A stretch of 64,000 nt of DNA from Adiantum capillus-veneris (lineage: Eukaryota; Streptophyta; Polypodiopsida; Polypodiales; Pteridaceae): assembly GCA_014529385.2 (NCBI GenBank), contig CM043960.1:27419896-27483895 (forward strand), in the 5' to 3' direction. This document shows positions 1 through 8,989 of the stretch, piece by piece. The translations under genes and the position numbers were made by a program. The notes beneath the pieces were generated by a model that was not told where the DNA came from, ran no database searches, and saw only the letters and a program-made list of their open reading frames with translations. Position 1 is the first letter of the stretch; each line of letters opens with the position of its first letter.

Positions 1-1
1 G

Positions 2-340
2 TAAAACTGTGCATCCGACAGTTTTGATTGAATTCTCAGAGTAACTCTTTAACTCTTGCTTGGCAGTTTGTAATTTAGTGTCATTTGTCAATTGTCTATA
101 CAAACTGAGTGAAAGTAGGTTAGTTTGAGCTCCTGAATCCAATAGTGCTTTGACTTTGATTTGGTTGGTTCCTACTTTGCATTCAATGATGGGTTCTTCT
201 TTGTCATTATCCATTTCTGTTATACTGACTGCGTTTATTCGTATTGCTCCTTCATTGCGCTGTTTTTGACGCAGTAGTCTTCTTTTCTCCATTCTTTCCT
301 TCGCCTCGGCTTGCGCTTCCTCCACAATCTTTTTCTTTTT
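2..340 (-). CDS. Retropepsin-like domain downstream of integrase (partial at window edge)
   Basis: This frame continues in register from the integrase across a single TAG (341-343) and stays open for 113 codons to the window edge. It starts with a lysine/glutamate-rich, probably helical stretch, followed by a retropepsin-type active-site motif, ALLDSGAQTNLLS (around 146-108), in the setting V-G-T-N-Q-I-K-V-K-A-L. A second protease is unexpected, because this element already has a DSGA protease between gag and RT. It could instead be the start of another element fused by a rearrangement. Against that, the same order is seen at 25563-26795. The C-terminal half of the fold, which would carry the ILG-type motif, lies outside the window. 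Confidence 0.65.
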
Positions 341-541
341 CTAGACACGCAGCTTTTCTTGATGTATTTTGAGAAGCATGTCTTGGGTTAGCGGCAAAAG
401 ATACTTTTTCACTCTGCATCCACTAATCCAATTGGGCATTTCTTCTCCGTCTAATGTAGCAAGCTTGACGGCTCCACTTGGTGATAGATCTTTAATCACC
501 AGAGGTCCCATCCCTCGCTTTTTAAGCTTCTTAGCATGCTA
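341..541 (-). pseudogene. Integrase C-terminal domain, cut off by a TAG
   Basis: After the TAG at 539-541 the same frame continues for 65 codons with a typical gypsy integrase C-terminal (GPY/F-like) layout: a G-P-L-V-I-K strand, S-G-A-V-K-L-A-T-L-D-G, then R-V-K-K-Y-L-L-P. It ends at a TAG at 341-343. The first TAG is absent from the equivalent integrase in the fragment at 25563, although that copy is too frameshifted to prove the point. It probably arose by mutation of a CAG or similar codon. The second TAG falls at a position that is also TAG in the relative. Confidence 0.75.
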
Positions 542-2839
542 TTTCAGAGTGTAAACTAGGACATAGTCCCCAACCTTAAACTCTTTAGTCCGCACATGCT
601 TATCAAAAAATTCCTTTTGTCGCCTTTTTTGAGCGTAGATAGAAGCTACTGCTTTTAGGCGAAGCTCGTCTAGCTTTTCCAGGTCATCTATTCTATCAGA
701 AAGCTCGTGCCCTGTCCACTCTAGATCCTTAGCCACCCTTAAGGTTGAAATCAAGAATTCTATTGGTAAGATAGCATTTAGCCCAAAAACCATGTTATAT
801 GGGGTCGTTCCTATTGATGTTTTATATGCTACCCTATATGCCCATAATGTTGAATGCAACTTCTGGTCCCAGTCAGTTCTCGACTCAGATACAATCTTCG
901 TAAGGACCGTGCATATGGTTTTGTTTGTTGCTTCAGCTTGTCCGTTTGCTTGTGGATGATACGGGGTTGATTTCCTATGGATTACCATGAATTCATCTAG
1001 AAGGATCTCTATCACTTCATTTATAAAATGCGTGCCTCGATCACTCACAATTTCTATTGGCAATCCATATCGTACAAAGACGTATTCATATAGAAATTGT
1101 GCCGTGGTCCTGGCATCTGCTTTTTGAGTTGCCTTTGCTTTGACCCACTTTGTTAGATAGTCTGTAGCCACAACGATGTATTGTGCATGAGTCTTATATG
1201 CAGGAGGTGAAATGGGTCCGACATAATCAATCCCCCATTTTGCAAAAGCTCTTGCCCCCATCATTGGTCTAAGCGGCATATCATCTCTTTTAAGTGGTAC
1301 TTTGGTCCGCTGACAGTCATCACACCGTTTAACGTATTCCTCAGCGTCCATATGTAATGTTGGCCACCATATTCCTGCGGCTAAGACAAGTTTTGTTGTC
1401 TTATCACCTGAGAAATGGCCTCCACCTACTCCTCCATGAGCTTGCTCCAGGATTATCATATACTCAGACTCTGATGCGCAAATCCTAAGCTGGTTGTCTT
1501 TACCTCTCTTATAGAGTTGATCTCCTATTAAAGCGTAATCTCTAGCTTCTGTCTCTACAGATTTCTGACGAGCTTTTGACGTTCCTTCTGGGAAAGTTCT
1601 ATTAGTGAGATATTCAACAATATACTGACTCCATTCTGGAGCTATCATTATCTGATATAATGTCGAATACTCTGCTAGCGGTTTTGATGAACATACAATA
1701 CATACAGTGACATATTCATGTATGCTTTCTTTCATTCCTGGCCAATAGACTCCCAATTGTAACAAATTCCTATATGTGTTCCTTCTTGAACAATGAAATG
1801 CACATTCCTGAACATGTGCTTCGTGCAGATATATATTATATTCCTCAGGATTGATGCATAGTCGTAAAACATGATCATTTCCCAATTGATACAACCTTCC
1901 TGCAATCAATTGAAGATTCTTGGATTGCTGAATAGCAATATGTTTCAGGTTGTATTCTCTTCTATCGAACTCTCCTCCATAGGTTAATAGGTTAACGACA
2001 TTTTGAGACCACTTAGGTATCATTTCTATGTTGAACAAGTACGCGTCTGGCATGTCGTCATCTACTCCTATAGGGTCTTCTCCATTCGTCAATCGCGAAA
2101 GATGATCAGCTCTAAGATTTGTTTTTCCTTTCTTTACTACTACCGTGAAGTCGAATTCCAGTAAGATAATGAACCATCTCACTATTCTCCCGGTATTGCA
2201 TGGTTTATTCACTAGGTAGAGCAAGGCTTGGTGATCCGTAAAAAACAAAAACTTGTTGGCTAGAAGATAATGCCGAAATTTCTTCACATCATATATCATT
2301 CCTAATCCTTCTCGCTCTGTTGTGGTGTAATTCTTCTCTGCATTGTTGAGCTGTCGACTGGCGTAACAGATAGGAAAATCCATGTTTCCTTCTTCTGGCT
2401 GAGCCAGAATGCATCCTATTGCATATGCCGAAGCATCTATATGCACATGGAATATCTTCTCCCAATCTGGTGATTTCAAGACTAGAGCAGTAATGAGTGC
2501 CTCTTTCAATTTCTTGAATGATTCCTCACACTCCTCTGTCCATTCAAAGTTCACTATTAGCCTGTAAAGTGGTTGGCCTATTATAGCGTACATGTAAATG
2601 AATCGTTTATAATATCCGCAATGTCCCATAAAGCTCTGTACTTGTTTCGCATTGGTTGGTCTAGGCATATCCACTATAACTTTTATCTTATCTAAATCCG
2701 TGGATATTTCGTTTTGTGAGACAATATGTCTCAGAATTCTACCCTGTCGGACCATAAACACACATTTCTCAGGATTGAGACAAATGCGATATGTCCTACA
2801 TTTCTCAAATACTTTTCTTAGGTGTTCAAAGATGCTCAT
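539..2839 (-). pseudogene. pol: RT end, RNase H, duplicated HHCC, integrase core
   Basis: The open frame has 766 codons. Residues 1-100 are the end of the RT palm and the connection. RNase H spans about 128-250 (D135 in HIDAS, E177, D202 in TDHQAL, then ADHLSR). Two zinc modules follow: H342-H349-C380-C383 and H468-H475-C506-C509. The integrase core has D538, D600 and E636 (D-x61-D-x35-E), with YHPQANGQAE around the last residue. Reverse transcription and integration are the expected roles. The frame begins after a frameshift relative to the YMDD segment upstream and ends at a TAG inside the integrase C-terminal domain. The two zinc modules lie exactly 126 residues apart. Confidence 0.92.
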
Positions 2840-3116
2840 CTCTCAGAAGAGAATGTACACATAAGTCATCCATGTATATTTCTAGAAACAACCTTAAGTA
2901 TTCTTTGAAAGCATGCATCATCAGCCTCTGGAAGGTTGCGGGAGCATTAGTTAGACCAAAAGGCATAACCCGATAAGCATAAATTACCCACTCCATTGCA
3001 AAAGCTGTTTTATGTTGATCTGCCGGTGCTATGGCTAGCTGGTTATATCCTGAAAAACCATCAAGAAAGGAGTATGCTGTTTTCCCTGATACACGCTCTA
3101 GAATGATCAGTTATCG
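2835..3116 (-). pseudogene. RT palm segment with intact YMDD box, in a third frame
   Basis: Between the two longer pol frames the RT continues in another frame: LDGFSGYNQ, then VMPFGLTNAPATFQ, then the catalytic YMDDL. It joins the upstream RT near 3112 and the downstream RT near 2838, each by a one-nucleotide-scale shift. The catalytic residues are therefore conserved while the reading frame is broken twice. The flanking residues match the family without gaps, so the shifts are recent mutations and not introns. Confidence 0.85.
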
Positions 3117-4155
3117 GCAGGGGATAATTGTCTCTGATTGTTGCAGCATTCACTTTCTTTAAGTTGACACAACCTCGGAGTTTTCCGTTCTTCTTGGGTA
3201 CCACCACAATCGGAGATACCCAATCGGTGTGTTCAATCTCGTATATGAATTCAGCTTCCATTAGCTTATGTATCTCTTCTTTGATTCGCTTAGCAAACGT
3301 ATCATTATATGTGTATGGTCTCTGTCTGCTAGGCTTTGCATCTTGTTTTAGTGGGATTGTGTGTTGGCATATCGATGGGTCAACTCCCTTTAAGTCCTGA
3401 TAAGACCATGCAAACACGTCCCTGTACTCTCTGAGAAGACTCAAAATTCTCTCTTCCTCTCCTGGAGACAAATCTATGGCTATGTACACCGATCTAGGTG
3501 TCTCACCTGGAGCTGCTAAATCAACTTTTTTTGCATCCTCCGATCCGTCATAAGATTCGTTCTCCTTTATCTCTCGAATAGGTTGGGTTAATACCACCTT
3601 CCTATCCTCTATTGTGAATTTCCTGTAGTGAGAGGGAACATCCATGTTTTCCTTGATTTTGGCGTTTCCGTCCTCTCCACTCTCAATTTCTGGCGTCCAA
3701 ACTTCTTTCAGAGTTTTCTTGAGCTCTCTGTACTTGTTTCTACGTTCTAACTTGGACTCCGTGTGTTCTCTGTTGCGCTTGTTCTTTTCTGATTTTTCTG
3801 TTTCAGTTTTCGTTCCATTCCTTTGAACTTGATTTCTTGAGCCTCTTTTGTCTTTTCGTAAGCTCTTTTGATCATTGCCTCTCATTCTTCCAGAAACCTT
3901 GTCCTTAACACAATCTTCTGCCTTTACTAGCATTAAGAATTGATTATTTCCTCTTATTCTAGGCATCGGATTGGTTCTAACCCCCTTTGTTTTTCTCTTT
4001 GCTCTATAGCGTTTCTGGCGTTGTTTAGTTTGGTTCGGAAAATCATAAAATCGGACATCCGTTATAGTTTTCGCTTGAATTGTCCGTTGACTCGTTGTCT
4101 GCTTCATTTCCCCACTCTGGATGATCGGGAATACCGTGAAACACCTCTTCTTCAT
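3061..4155 (-). pseudogene. RT N-terminal half with charged linker
   Basis: The open frame has 364 codons; real coding probably begins near 4060, where the gag-pro frame ends, because the first 30 or so residues shadow that frame. A long Lys/Arg/Glu-rich linker is followed by a typical gypsy RT entry: FAWSYQDLKGVDP, a proline-rich HTIPLKQDAKPSRQRP stretch, then WVSPIVVVPKKNGKLRGCVN and YPLPI. The frame is lost directly after YPLPI and RT continues in the next segment. The frame change between protease and RT may be natural, since several Ogre-type elements separate gag-pro from RT, or it may be damage. Confidence 0.85.
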
Positions 4156-7100
4156 CTTCCTTTTCCAGTGTATCGTTCTTTTCAGTTTCTTTCTCGAGTA
4201 TAGTTCTCAACATGAAGTACGGAACCACGTCGTACTCGTCCTTGTCGCAAAATTTCGTTGTGGGACCATCCGGAATTGCACAAACATCTAGGGTTGCTAG
4301 AATGTGTGTCCATTCTAATGGTTCAAACGTGTCCTCTAGAAAGGGTTCTCTTATATAAGTTTCGTCTTCGATTGCCCTCTCTAAAACATCTTCTTCTCTC
4401 GTTAGACTTCCACATCTCGAAGCTCCACACATCCATAACTCCTTGGGCTTACCTAACCAAGCTGGAAATTCGAATCTCGCCAAAGTAGCTGAATCAAACT
4501 CCTCTACCGGTGTTCGGTTCACATCTTTGTAGCTATGGTCTTTCAGGTTCACACGTGTAGTGGTTTCCATATTTCTCAGGTATATGTGATCGTAGCCCCA
4601 ATCCTGGACCATTTTCAACTGTCTCATGAATGGTCTTCCCATTATGATATCATAGTTATTCTCCTTGCCAAAATCGACAATAGCAAAAGTATGTTCGTAT
4701 TCAATGCCGCAAGAAGTCACTACGACTTTCTCTAATAACCCCATAGGTTTCTCCATGTGTCCATCTGCTAATTGGAGTTTCAACCTAGTCTTCCTTATTG
4801 CTGGTTTCCCCCATTTTTTCCAGATTTGTTTTGTAGCAATGGCTACCCCAGCTCCGCTGTCTAGTATTGCCATCGTGTTCACTCCTTGGAATTCAACTGG
4901 TAAGGTTGTATTCCCCTCTTCACCTTCACAATACTCTCCGACCTTGTTTAAGGGTACAGGCTTAGCGTTCTTTTGTGGTTTGCTCAGCTCTTGTATACCC
5001 TCTTGCAGTCTCGATGTTGGGTCTTTTATCCCAAATTTCTCCAAGCATTTTCCTACAGTGGTCCACATATGTGTTCTTAGCCTCAAAAGCTCAGCTAGAG
5101 TGATAGTGCATGTCACTGGTGTTGACAAGATCTCTATCAATCCTTGCGAGTCCATGACTTTTTCTGATGAGATTCTTCGTGAGGGAAGTGCTCTAATCTC
5201 GGATTTTGCTTCATACTCTCCTAAGTATGAAGGTAAGGTATTCAGTGAATGAGGTTTGCTCTCCATTGTTCTAACAGAGCCCCCATCTCCCCAGTAAGAT
5301 TGCAGATCCAAGTCCACTTGAGATCCTGCCTCAAATTCCACTATGGGAGGATTCCTGATGTCCTTTTCCCAATTTGTCTGATTAGCTTGGCAACTTAGCT
5401 CGTTTGCAAAGTTTGCCTCTCTCACTTGTTTCCAAAATTCATTGTAATCCGCATCTTTTCCGTAAATCCTCTGTATGACTGGATGAAAACTCTCTATCTC
5501 CTGATCGGTTGTGTTCAATACTATGCGGTCATCCTTTTGTGTATTTTCAGGCTTTTGTGCACTGGGAGTCTTTTCAGCTACCCGTGAAACGATAGTCTCT
5601 TGCTGAATTGGGTTTTCCTTCCCACAATTCATTGTTTCTTTTGGTGGTTCTAATAAGGCTTGTGCAGTCTCGATCATTCTCTGGCACATTTCAAGTCTCT
5701 GCTTTTCCAATTCCGCGTTTGGGTATGTCATCCACCTCTGTTCTTGTGTTTGGTTGTTCTTTAACCTAGCTTCGTAAGCTCTCATCAGTGCGTCCAATGG
5801 TTCGTGTACTTTGTCGACTAGCACTGATCCCCCTGAGCTTAAGCTCGTTGTTTCTTTGATACTCTTTTGTTTCGTTCTTTCCGGGCTCATCTCTCGTTTC
5901 CCGTTTTGACTCTCAAGTTTTTCTAATCTATCTTTAGTTCGCTTTAGTTCCTCAGCTAGAATAGCGTCTTCACGTTCTTTTCTCAACTTCATGCGTGCTT
6001 TTCTAGCTTTCCATGTGTTTCTCTGACTCCGTGGTCCTTGACTAACCACTTCAGTCGCTAACTTTTCATTCTCAGGTTCTCTAGTGGTTTTCTTAGCTTG
6101 AGCTCTAGTAACAACTTGCGTTGGTATCAGAGTTTCATTTTTAGACCCACTCCTGGTAGGAATAGTTTCTAGCATATTCAATGTCGTCTTTTGCACTTTG
6201 TTTGGATTCTTTGAACAATCCTCAATGAAGTGAGTAACCCCACACTCACTGCAATAAGCCTTAATTCTAATGATTTCCGTATGTGGACAAACATTCATCA
6301 GATGGTCGCCTCCACACTTGTAACAGGGTCCTAGTGCTGGTCTTGGTCCCACTTGATTCGTCCTTTGTGGATAGGATGGTCTTTGTCCTGTTAACCCTCC
6401 ATGAGCTATGAACATCAATGTTCTTGCGTCCAAATTGTATCTCTCTTCATCAGAAGCACTTGTAACTATTGGTATTCCAACATTCCCAATCATGCCCCAT
6501 GGTTCTGGTTGTTTGGGTTCTTCTGGTGGGTAATACACAATTGGAGACATGTGTGCACCAGATTGTTTATAATAGGCTTGAACAGGCACTAAGGCTTGTT
6601 CTTCCTGATTCTCTAAGGTTGGTGCATATCTAATGCCCACTGGTCTTGCTCCTGGTAAAGGTGGTTGTTGTCCCAATACCGGTTGCGGTCTTTCTATCCC
6701 CATAGGTCCTGGTACATTTCCCGTTGGGTATCGATGTACTGGATGTACTTGAGGTGGTGCTAATTGAGCAGGAGGTGACTGATGCTCCCTTACATACCCT
6801 TTGTTGTAATAGCACTCCTCCATTGGATGGTTTGTCCATTTTTGTTCAATAGCACACCATTTCAGTGGTTTTGGCAATGGTTTTTGGTATGGTGCCATCC
6901 TTTTTAGAGCATCTTCTATCATTTGCTCTACATTTGGCATGGTTGTTGTTTGAACATTCTTTTTAGTGGTAGTCTCGCTCGCTACAGAGGAAGAGCTACT
7001 GGATGCAAAATCTGTATCCGCTGACACCTCTCCATAAACCGTACAGTTATCCACTAAGTACAATGCTTCTCTCGTTACTTGCTTGAAACTTGTACAAGCT

Positions 7101-7237
7101 TTCAAGTGCAAGTCCTTCTTGAGAGTGTCGTTTCTCAATCCTTCAATAAAGAGAACAGATAGTCTATCATCTTGTGGTCGTTCATGTACTGGACATCTCT
7201 CAATGTATTGTTTGAAGCGAAGTGAAGCTTCCTTCAC
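4043..7237 (-). CDS. Gag C-terminal part with two zinc knuckles, and aspartic protease
   Basis: The frame has 1064 codons and continues that of 7253-7777, from which only a TAG separates it. Residues 1-70 finish the gag core. Two knuckles occur at C305-C308-H312-C317 and C329-C332-H336-C341, both with CX2CX3HX4C spacing, one residue shorter than canonical. A charged coiled-coil-like segment spans about 408-445. The retropepsin has ILDSGAG at 791-797 and IIMGRPF at 864-870. Roughly 150 uncharacterised acidic residues follow before the frame ends. Gag packages RNA and the protease matures the polyprotein. The frame of over 3 kb is otherwise unbroken. Confidence 0.9.
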   Translation of the reverse strand: MKEASLRFKQYIERCPVHERPQDDRLSVLFIEGLRNDTLKKDLHLKACTSFKQVTREALYLVDNCTVYGEVSADTDFASSSSSSVASETTTKKNVQTTTMPNVEQMIEDALKRMAPYQKPLPKPLKWCAIEQKWTNHPMEECYYNKGYVREHQSPPAQLAPPQVHPVHRYPTGNVPGPMGIERPQPVLGQQPPLPGARPVGIRYAPTLENQEEQALVPVQAYYKQSGAHMSPIVYYPPEEPKQPEPWGMIGNVGIPIVTSASDEERYNLDARTLMFIAHGGLTGQRPSYPQRTNQVGPRPALGPCYKCGGDHLMNVCPHTEIIRIKAYCSECGVTHFIEDCSKNPNKVQKTTLNMLETIPTRSGSKNETLIPTQVVTRAQAKKTTREPENEKLATEVVSQGPRSQRNTWKARKARMKLRKEREDAILAEELKRTKDRLEKLESQNGKREMSPERTKQKSIKETTSLSSGGSVLVDKVHEPLDALMRAYEARLKNNQTQEQRWMTYPNAELEKQRLEMCQRMIETAQALLEPPKETMNCGKENPIQQETIVSRVAEKTPSAQKPENTQKDDRIVLNTTDQEIESFHPVIQRIYGKDADYNEFWKQVREANFANELSCQANQTNWEKDIRNPPIVEFEAGSQVDLDLQSYWGDGGSVRTMESKPHSLNTLPSYLGEYEAKSEIRALPSRRISSEKVMDSQGLIEILSTPVTCTITLAELLRLRTHMWTTVGKCLEKFGIKDPTSRLQEGIQELSKPQKNAKPVPLNKVGEYCEGEEGNTTLPVEFQGVNTMAILDSGAGVAIATKQIWKKWGKPAIRKTRLKLQLADGHMEKPMGLLEKVVVTSCGIEYEHTFAIVDFGKENNYDIIMGRPFMRQLKMVQDWGYDHIYLRNMETTTRVNLKDHSYKDVNRTPVEEFDSATLARFEFPAWLGKPKELWMCGASRCGSLTREEDVLERAIEDETYIREPFLEDTFEPLEWTHILATLDVCAIPDGPTTKFCDKDEYDVVPYFMLRTILEKETEKNDTLEKEDEEEVFHGIPDHPEWGNEADNESTDNSSENYNGCPIL

Positions 7238-7252
7238 TTTTTCGTGTTCTCT

Positions 7253-7777
7253 CTATTTAAAAGCATATATTTGTGAGACCGTATTGTGCTTAATCCCTCG
7301 TTTTGAGAATTCCTCAGCAAACTCTCTTAGAAAATGGTCAATGTCATGGAATCCTCCTCTGTTCAGTGGTTGAAACCATGTCAATGCCGTACCTTCTAGA
7401 GTAAGACCAAATCCCTCATATTGTGTATGGAAATCTGTTATCTGCTCAGCTCTTAAGACTTGCTTAAAGAGTGACACATGTGCATACGGATCTCCTGAAC
7501 CACCATACTTCTTTGGCATACACTTGGCTACTTGAGATGGTCTCATACGTCTGTGGTCTGCTACAAATCTCATTGCTCCTGTGTCGCGGCTAAAGCTTTC
7601 TCTAGCATCATGGACTTCATGGGTTACCCTTGTCGGTTCCCCTGCCCTGAGTCTACTACTAGGAGGTAAATGTGATGGTTCCGCTTCGAACCTTGGACCT
7701 GGAGTGGTATACGTGGGGATTGGAACTGCACTACCTCGATTCGTATCCATTGACTCTCTGGAATGTAATGATCCCAT
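7253..7777 (-). pseudogene. Gag N-terminal part (Retrotrans_gag core), ends at in-frame TAG
   Basis: These 174 codons include a typical retrotransposon gag block: MPKKYGGSGDPYAHV, then LEGTALTWFQPL and FLREFAEEFSKR. TAG at 7253-7255 interrupts the frame, and gag resumes in the same register directly after it (REHEKVKEASLRFKQY). This is a single nonsense mutation in an otherwise continuous gag-pro. The ATG at 7777 lies inside an upstream overlapping ORF. It is the first ATG in this frame before the recognisable gag core. Confidence 0.85.
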
Positions 7778-8100
7778 TGGTCCGGGCTTCGAGAGTCAGT
7801 AACATAATACTGATGTAGTGGTCCCCCAAAGTATGTATATCCTTCTAATTCTTTCTTGCCCATTGTTGAGTATTGCCTCCCATACTTGTCGTAAGCGGCA
7901 ATTTTCACTTCCGATCCCTCTGTGTAGGTAAAGACATAAAGTCTTTTTTGGTCTGTCAGCTCTCCGGTGTAGGGTTCTTCACATCTATAATAGAGATCTT
8001 GCTCTCCATTATTATATTTGTATAGCCCCAAATAGATGTTATCAGTGTTGATCCTTGTAGTTTCATTCTCTCTTCTTAACCTCGCATCAGGGAAGTTCAT
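7624..8100 (-). CDS. Extra ORF upstream of and overlapping gag; function unknown
   Basis: There are 158 codons in a different frame from gag, overlapping it by about 150 bases. The first 110 residues have a natural composition rich in Tyr, Gly and charged residues (for example YLGLYKYNNGEQDLYYRCEE), suggesting a small beta-rich domain. The last 40 mirror the gag reading. An ORF of unknown function before gag is a described trait of Ogre elements. I recognise no domain, so assignment to that class rests on position alone. Confidence 0.5.
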   Translation of the reverse strand: MNFPDARLRRENETTRINTDNIYLGLYKYNNGEQDLYYRCEEPYTGELTDQKRLYVFTYTEGSEVKIAAYDKYGRQYSTMGKKELEGYTYFGGPLHQYYVTDSRSPDQWDHYIPESQWIRIEVVQFQSPRIPLQVQGSKRNHHIYLLVVDSGQGNRQG

Positions 8101-8399
8101 TCCCGTTACTTAATGAATGGCTCAAATCAAAATTAATGTCGGAAAGACATTTATTACAATCAATGGTTACAAAATGATGAGTGTGAGCAAAAATGTGGGT
8201 GTGATCCTCTGCTGGCTCAACACCACAGATTAAGAGGGATCTTTGGGGCGTTGCTACTGCTTTAAGGTCTGATAAAGAATACTTTATTGGAGCTTCTGTC
8301 GTGGTAGAGACAGATTGCTTGCCACTGATAGGGATGATTGCAAACTGCTCTACTCTGGACATTGCCATGCTACGATGGATAGCCTAATTTAAGTCTCTT

Positions 8400-8985
8400 A
8401 ATCCTGAATTTTGTCATATTGCAGGTAGAGATAATCCTGTTGTAGATATGTTATCAAGAGCCAGGTTTGAATATGAAGAAGAGATGCTGATCACAAGTGA
8501 TGATGTTGGCTTGAAGTTCTACACGTCCTCTGATCTACATGCCAATTGTGGTAATATTGCTCATGTTTTTGAAGTATTTTTTGAAGATTTCTATGACAGA
8601 GAGTGGCTTATGATTGGCCGCTACCTAAGAACTCTCTCTAAACAAGAAGGATGGAGTGACCAAGATTACAACAGGATCAGGAAAAAGGCCTATGACTATT
8701 TTTTGAAAGATGGACATTTATGGAAGCAACCGAAGTGCATAGGAGGAGTACCACAACGGGTTATTTGTGATAAAGCAACTCAACAACAGGTGATCAAAGA
8801 GTTTCATGAAAGTCTATGGGCTGGACACAGAGGAGTCTGGGTAAATTTTGTCAAGATTAAAGACCGATATTGGTATGTAAAAAGATGTGGTTCAATTTGT
8901 GAAAACATGTTTAATATGTCAACAACACTTTAATGTGATACATAGAGATGGATTGCATCCCACCTATCCACTGGCTATGCACTAA
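8400..8985 (+). pseudogene. RNase H tail and integrase HHCC zinc module
   Basis: The frame open at 8448-8933 encodes the RNase H terminus (VVDMLSRARFE), an acidic linker, and the start of the zinc module (VIKEFHESLWAGHRG and DRYWYVKR). A one-base shift near 8880 moves the second half of the zinc motif (KTCLICQQHF) into another frame, which stays open to about 8985. This is the N-terminal part of a gypsy integrase that binds DNA ends. Confidence 0.8.
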
Positions 8986-8989
8986 AAGT

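Larger units (their letters stand above)
1..8100 (-). mobile_element. Ogre/Tat-like Ty3/gypsy retrotransposon, 3' part beyond window
   Basis: Read from 8100 down to 1, the order is upstream ORF, gag with two zinc knuckles, aspartic protease, RT, RNase H, two HHCC modules, integrase core and C-terminal domain, then a further retropepsin-like domain running off the window edge. The gypsy order (RT before integrase), the long gag-pro and an extra ORF before gag match what is known of Ogre/Tat elements; the exact lineage is inference. No chromodomain and no LTR are visible. The copy is dead: TAG stops at 7253-7255, 539-541 and 341-343, and two frameshifts inside RT. The right end abuts a + strand gypsy fragment near 8395, so the 5' LTR is lost or unrecognised. 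Confidence 0.85.

Noticed and set aside
4665-5252. 195-codon + strand frame opposite the protease
   Set aside because: It is the antisense shadow of the gag-pro frame on the - strand, with no motif of its own.
8087-8368. 93-codon - strand frame upstream of the Ogre-like extra ORF
   Set aside because: No motif, and it lies at the ragged 5' end of the element; its coding status is unsupported.
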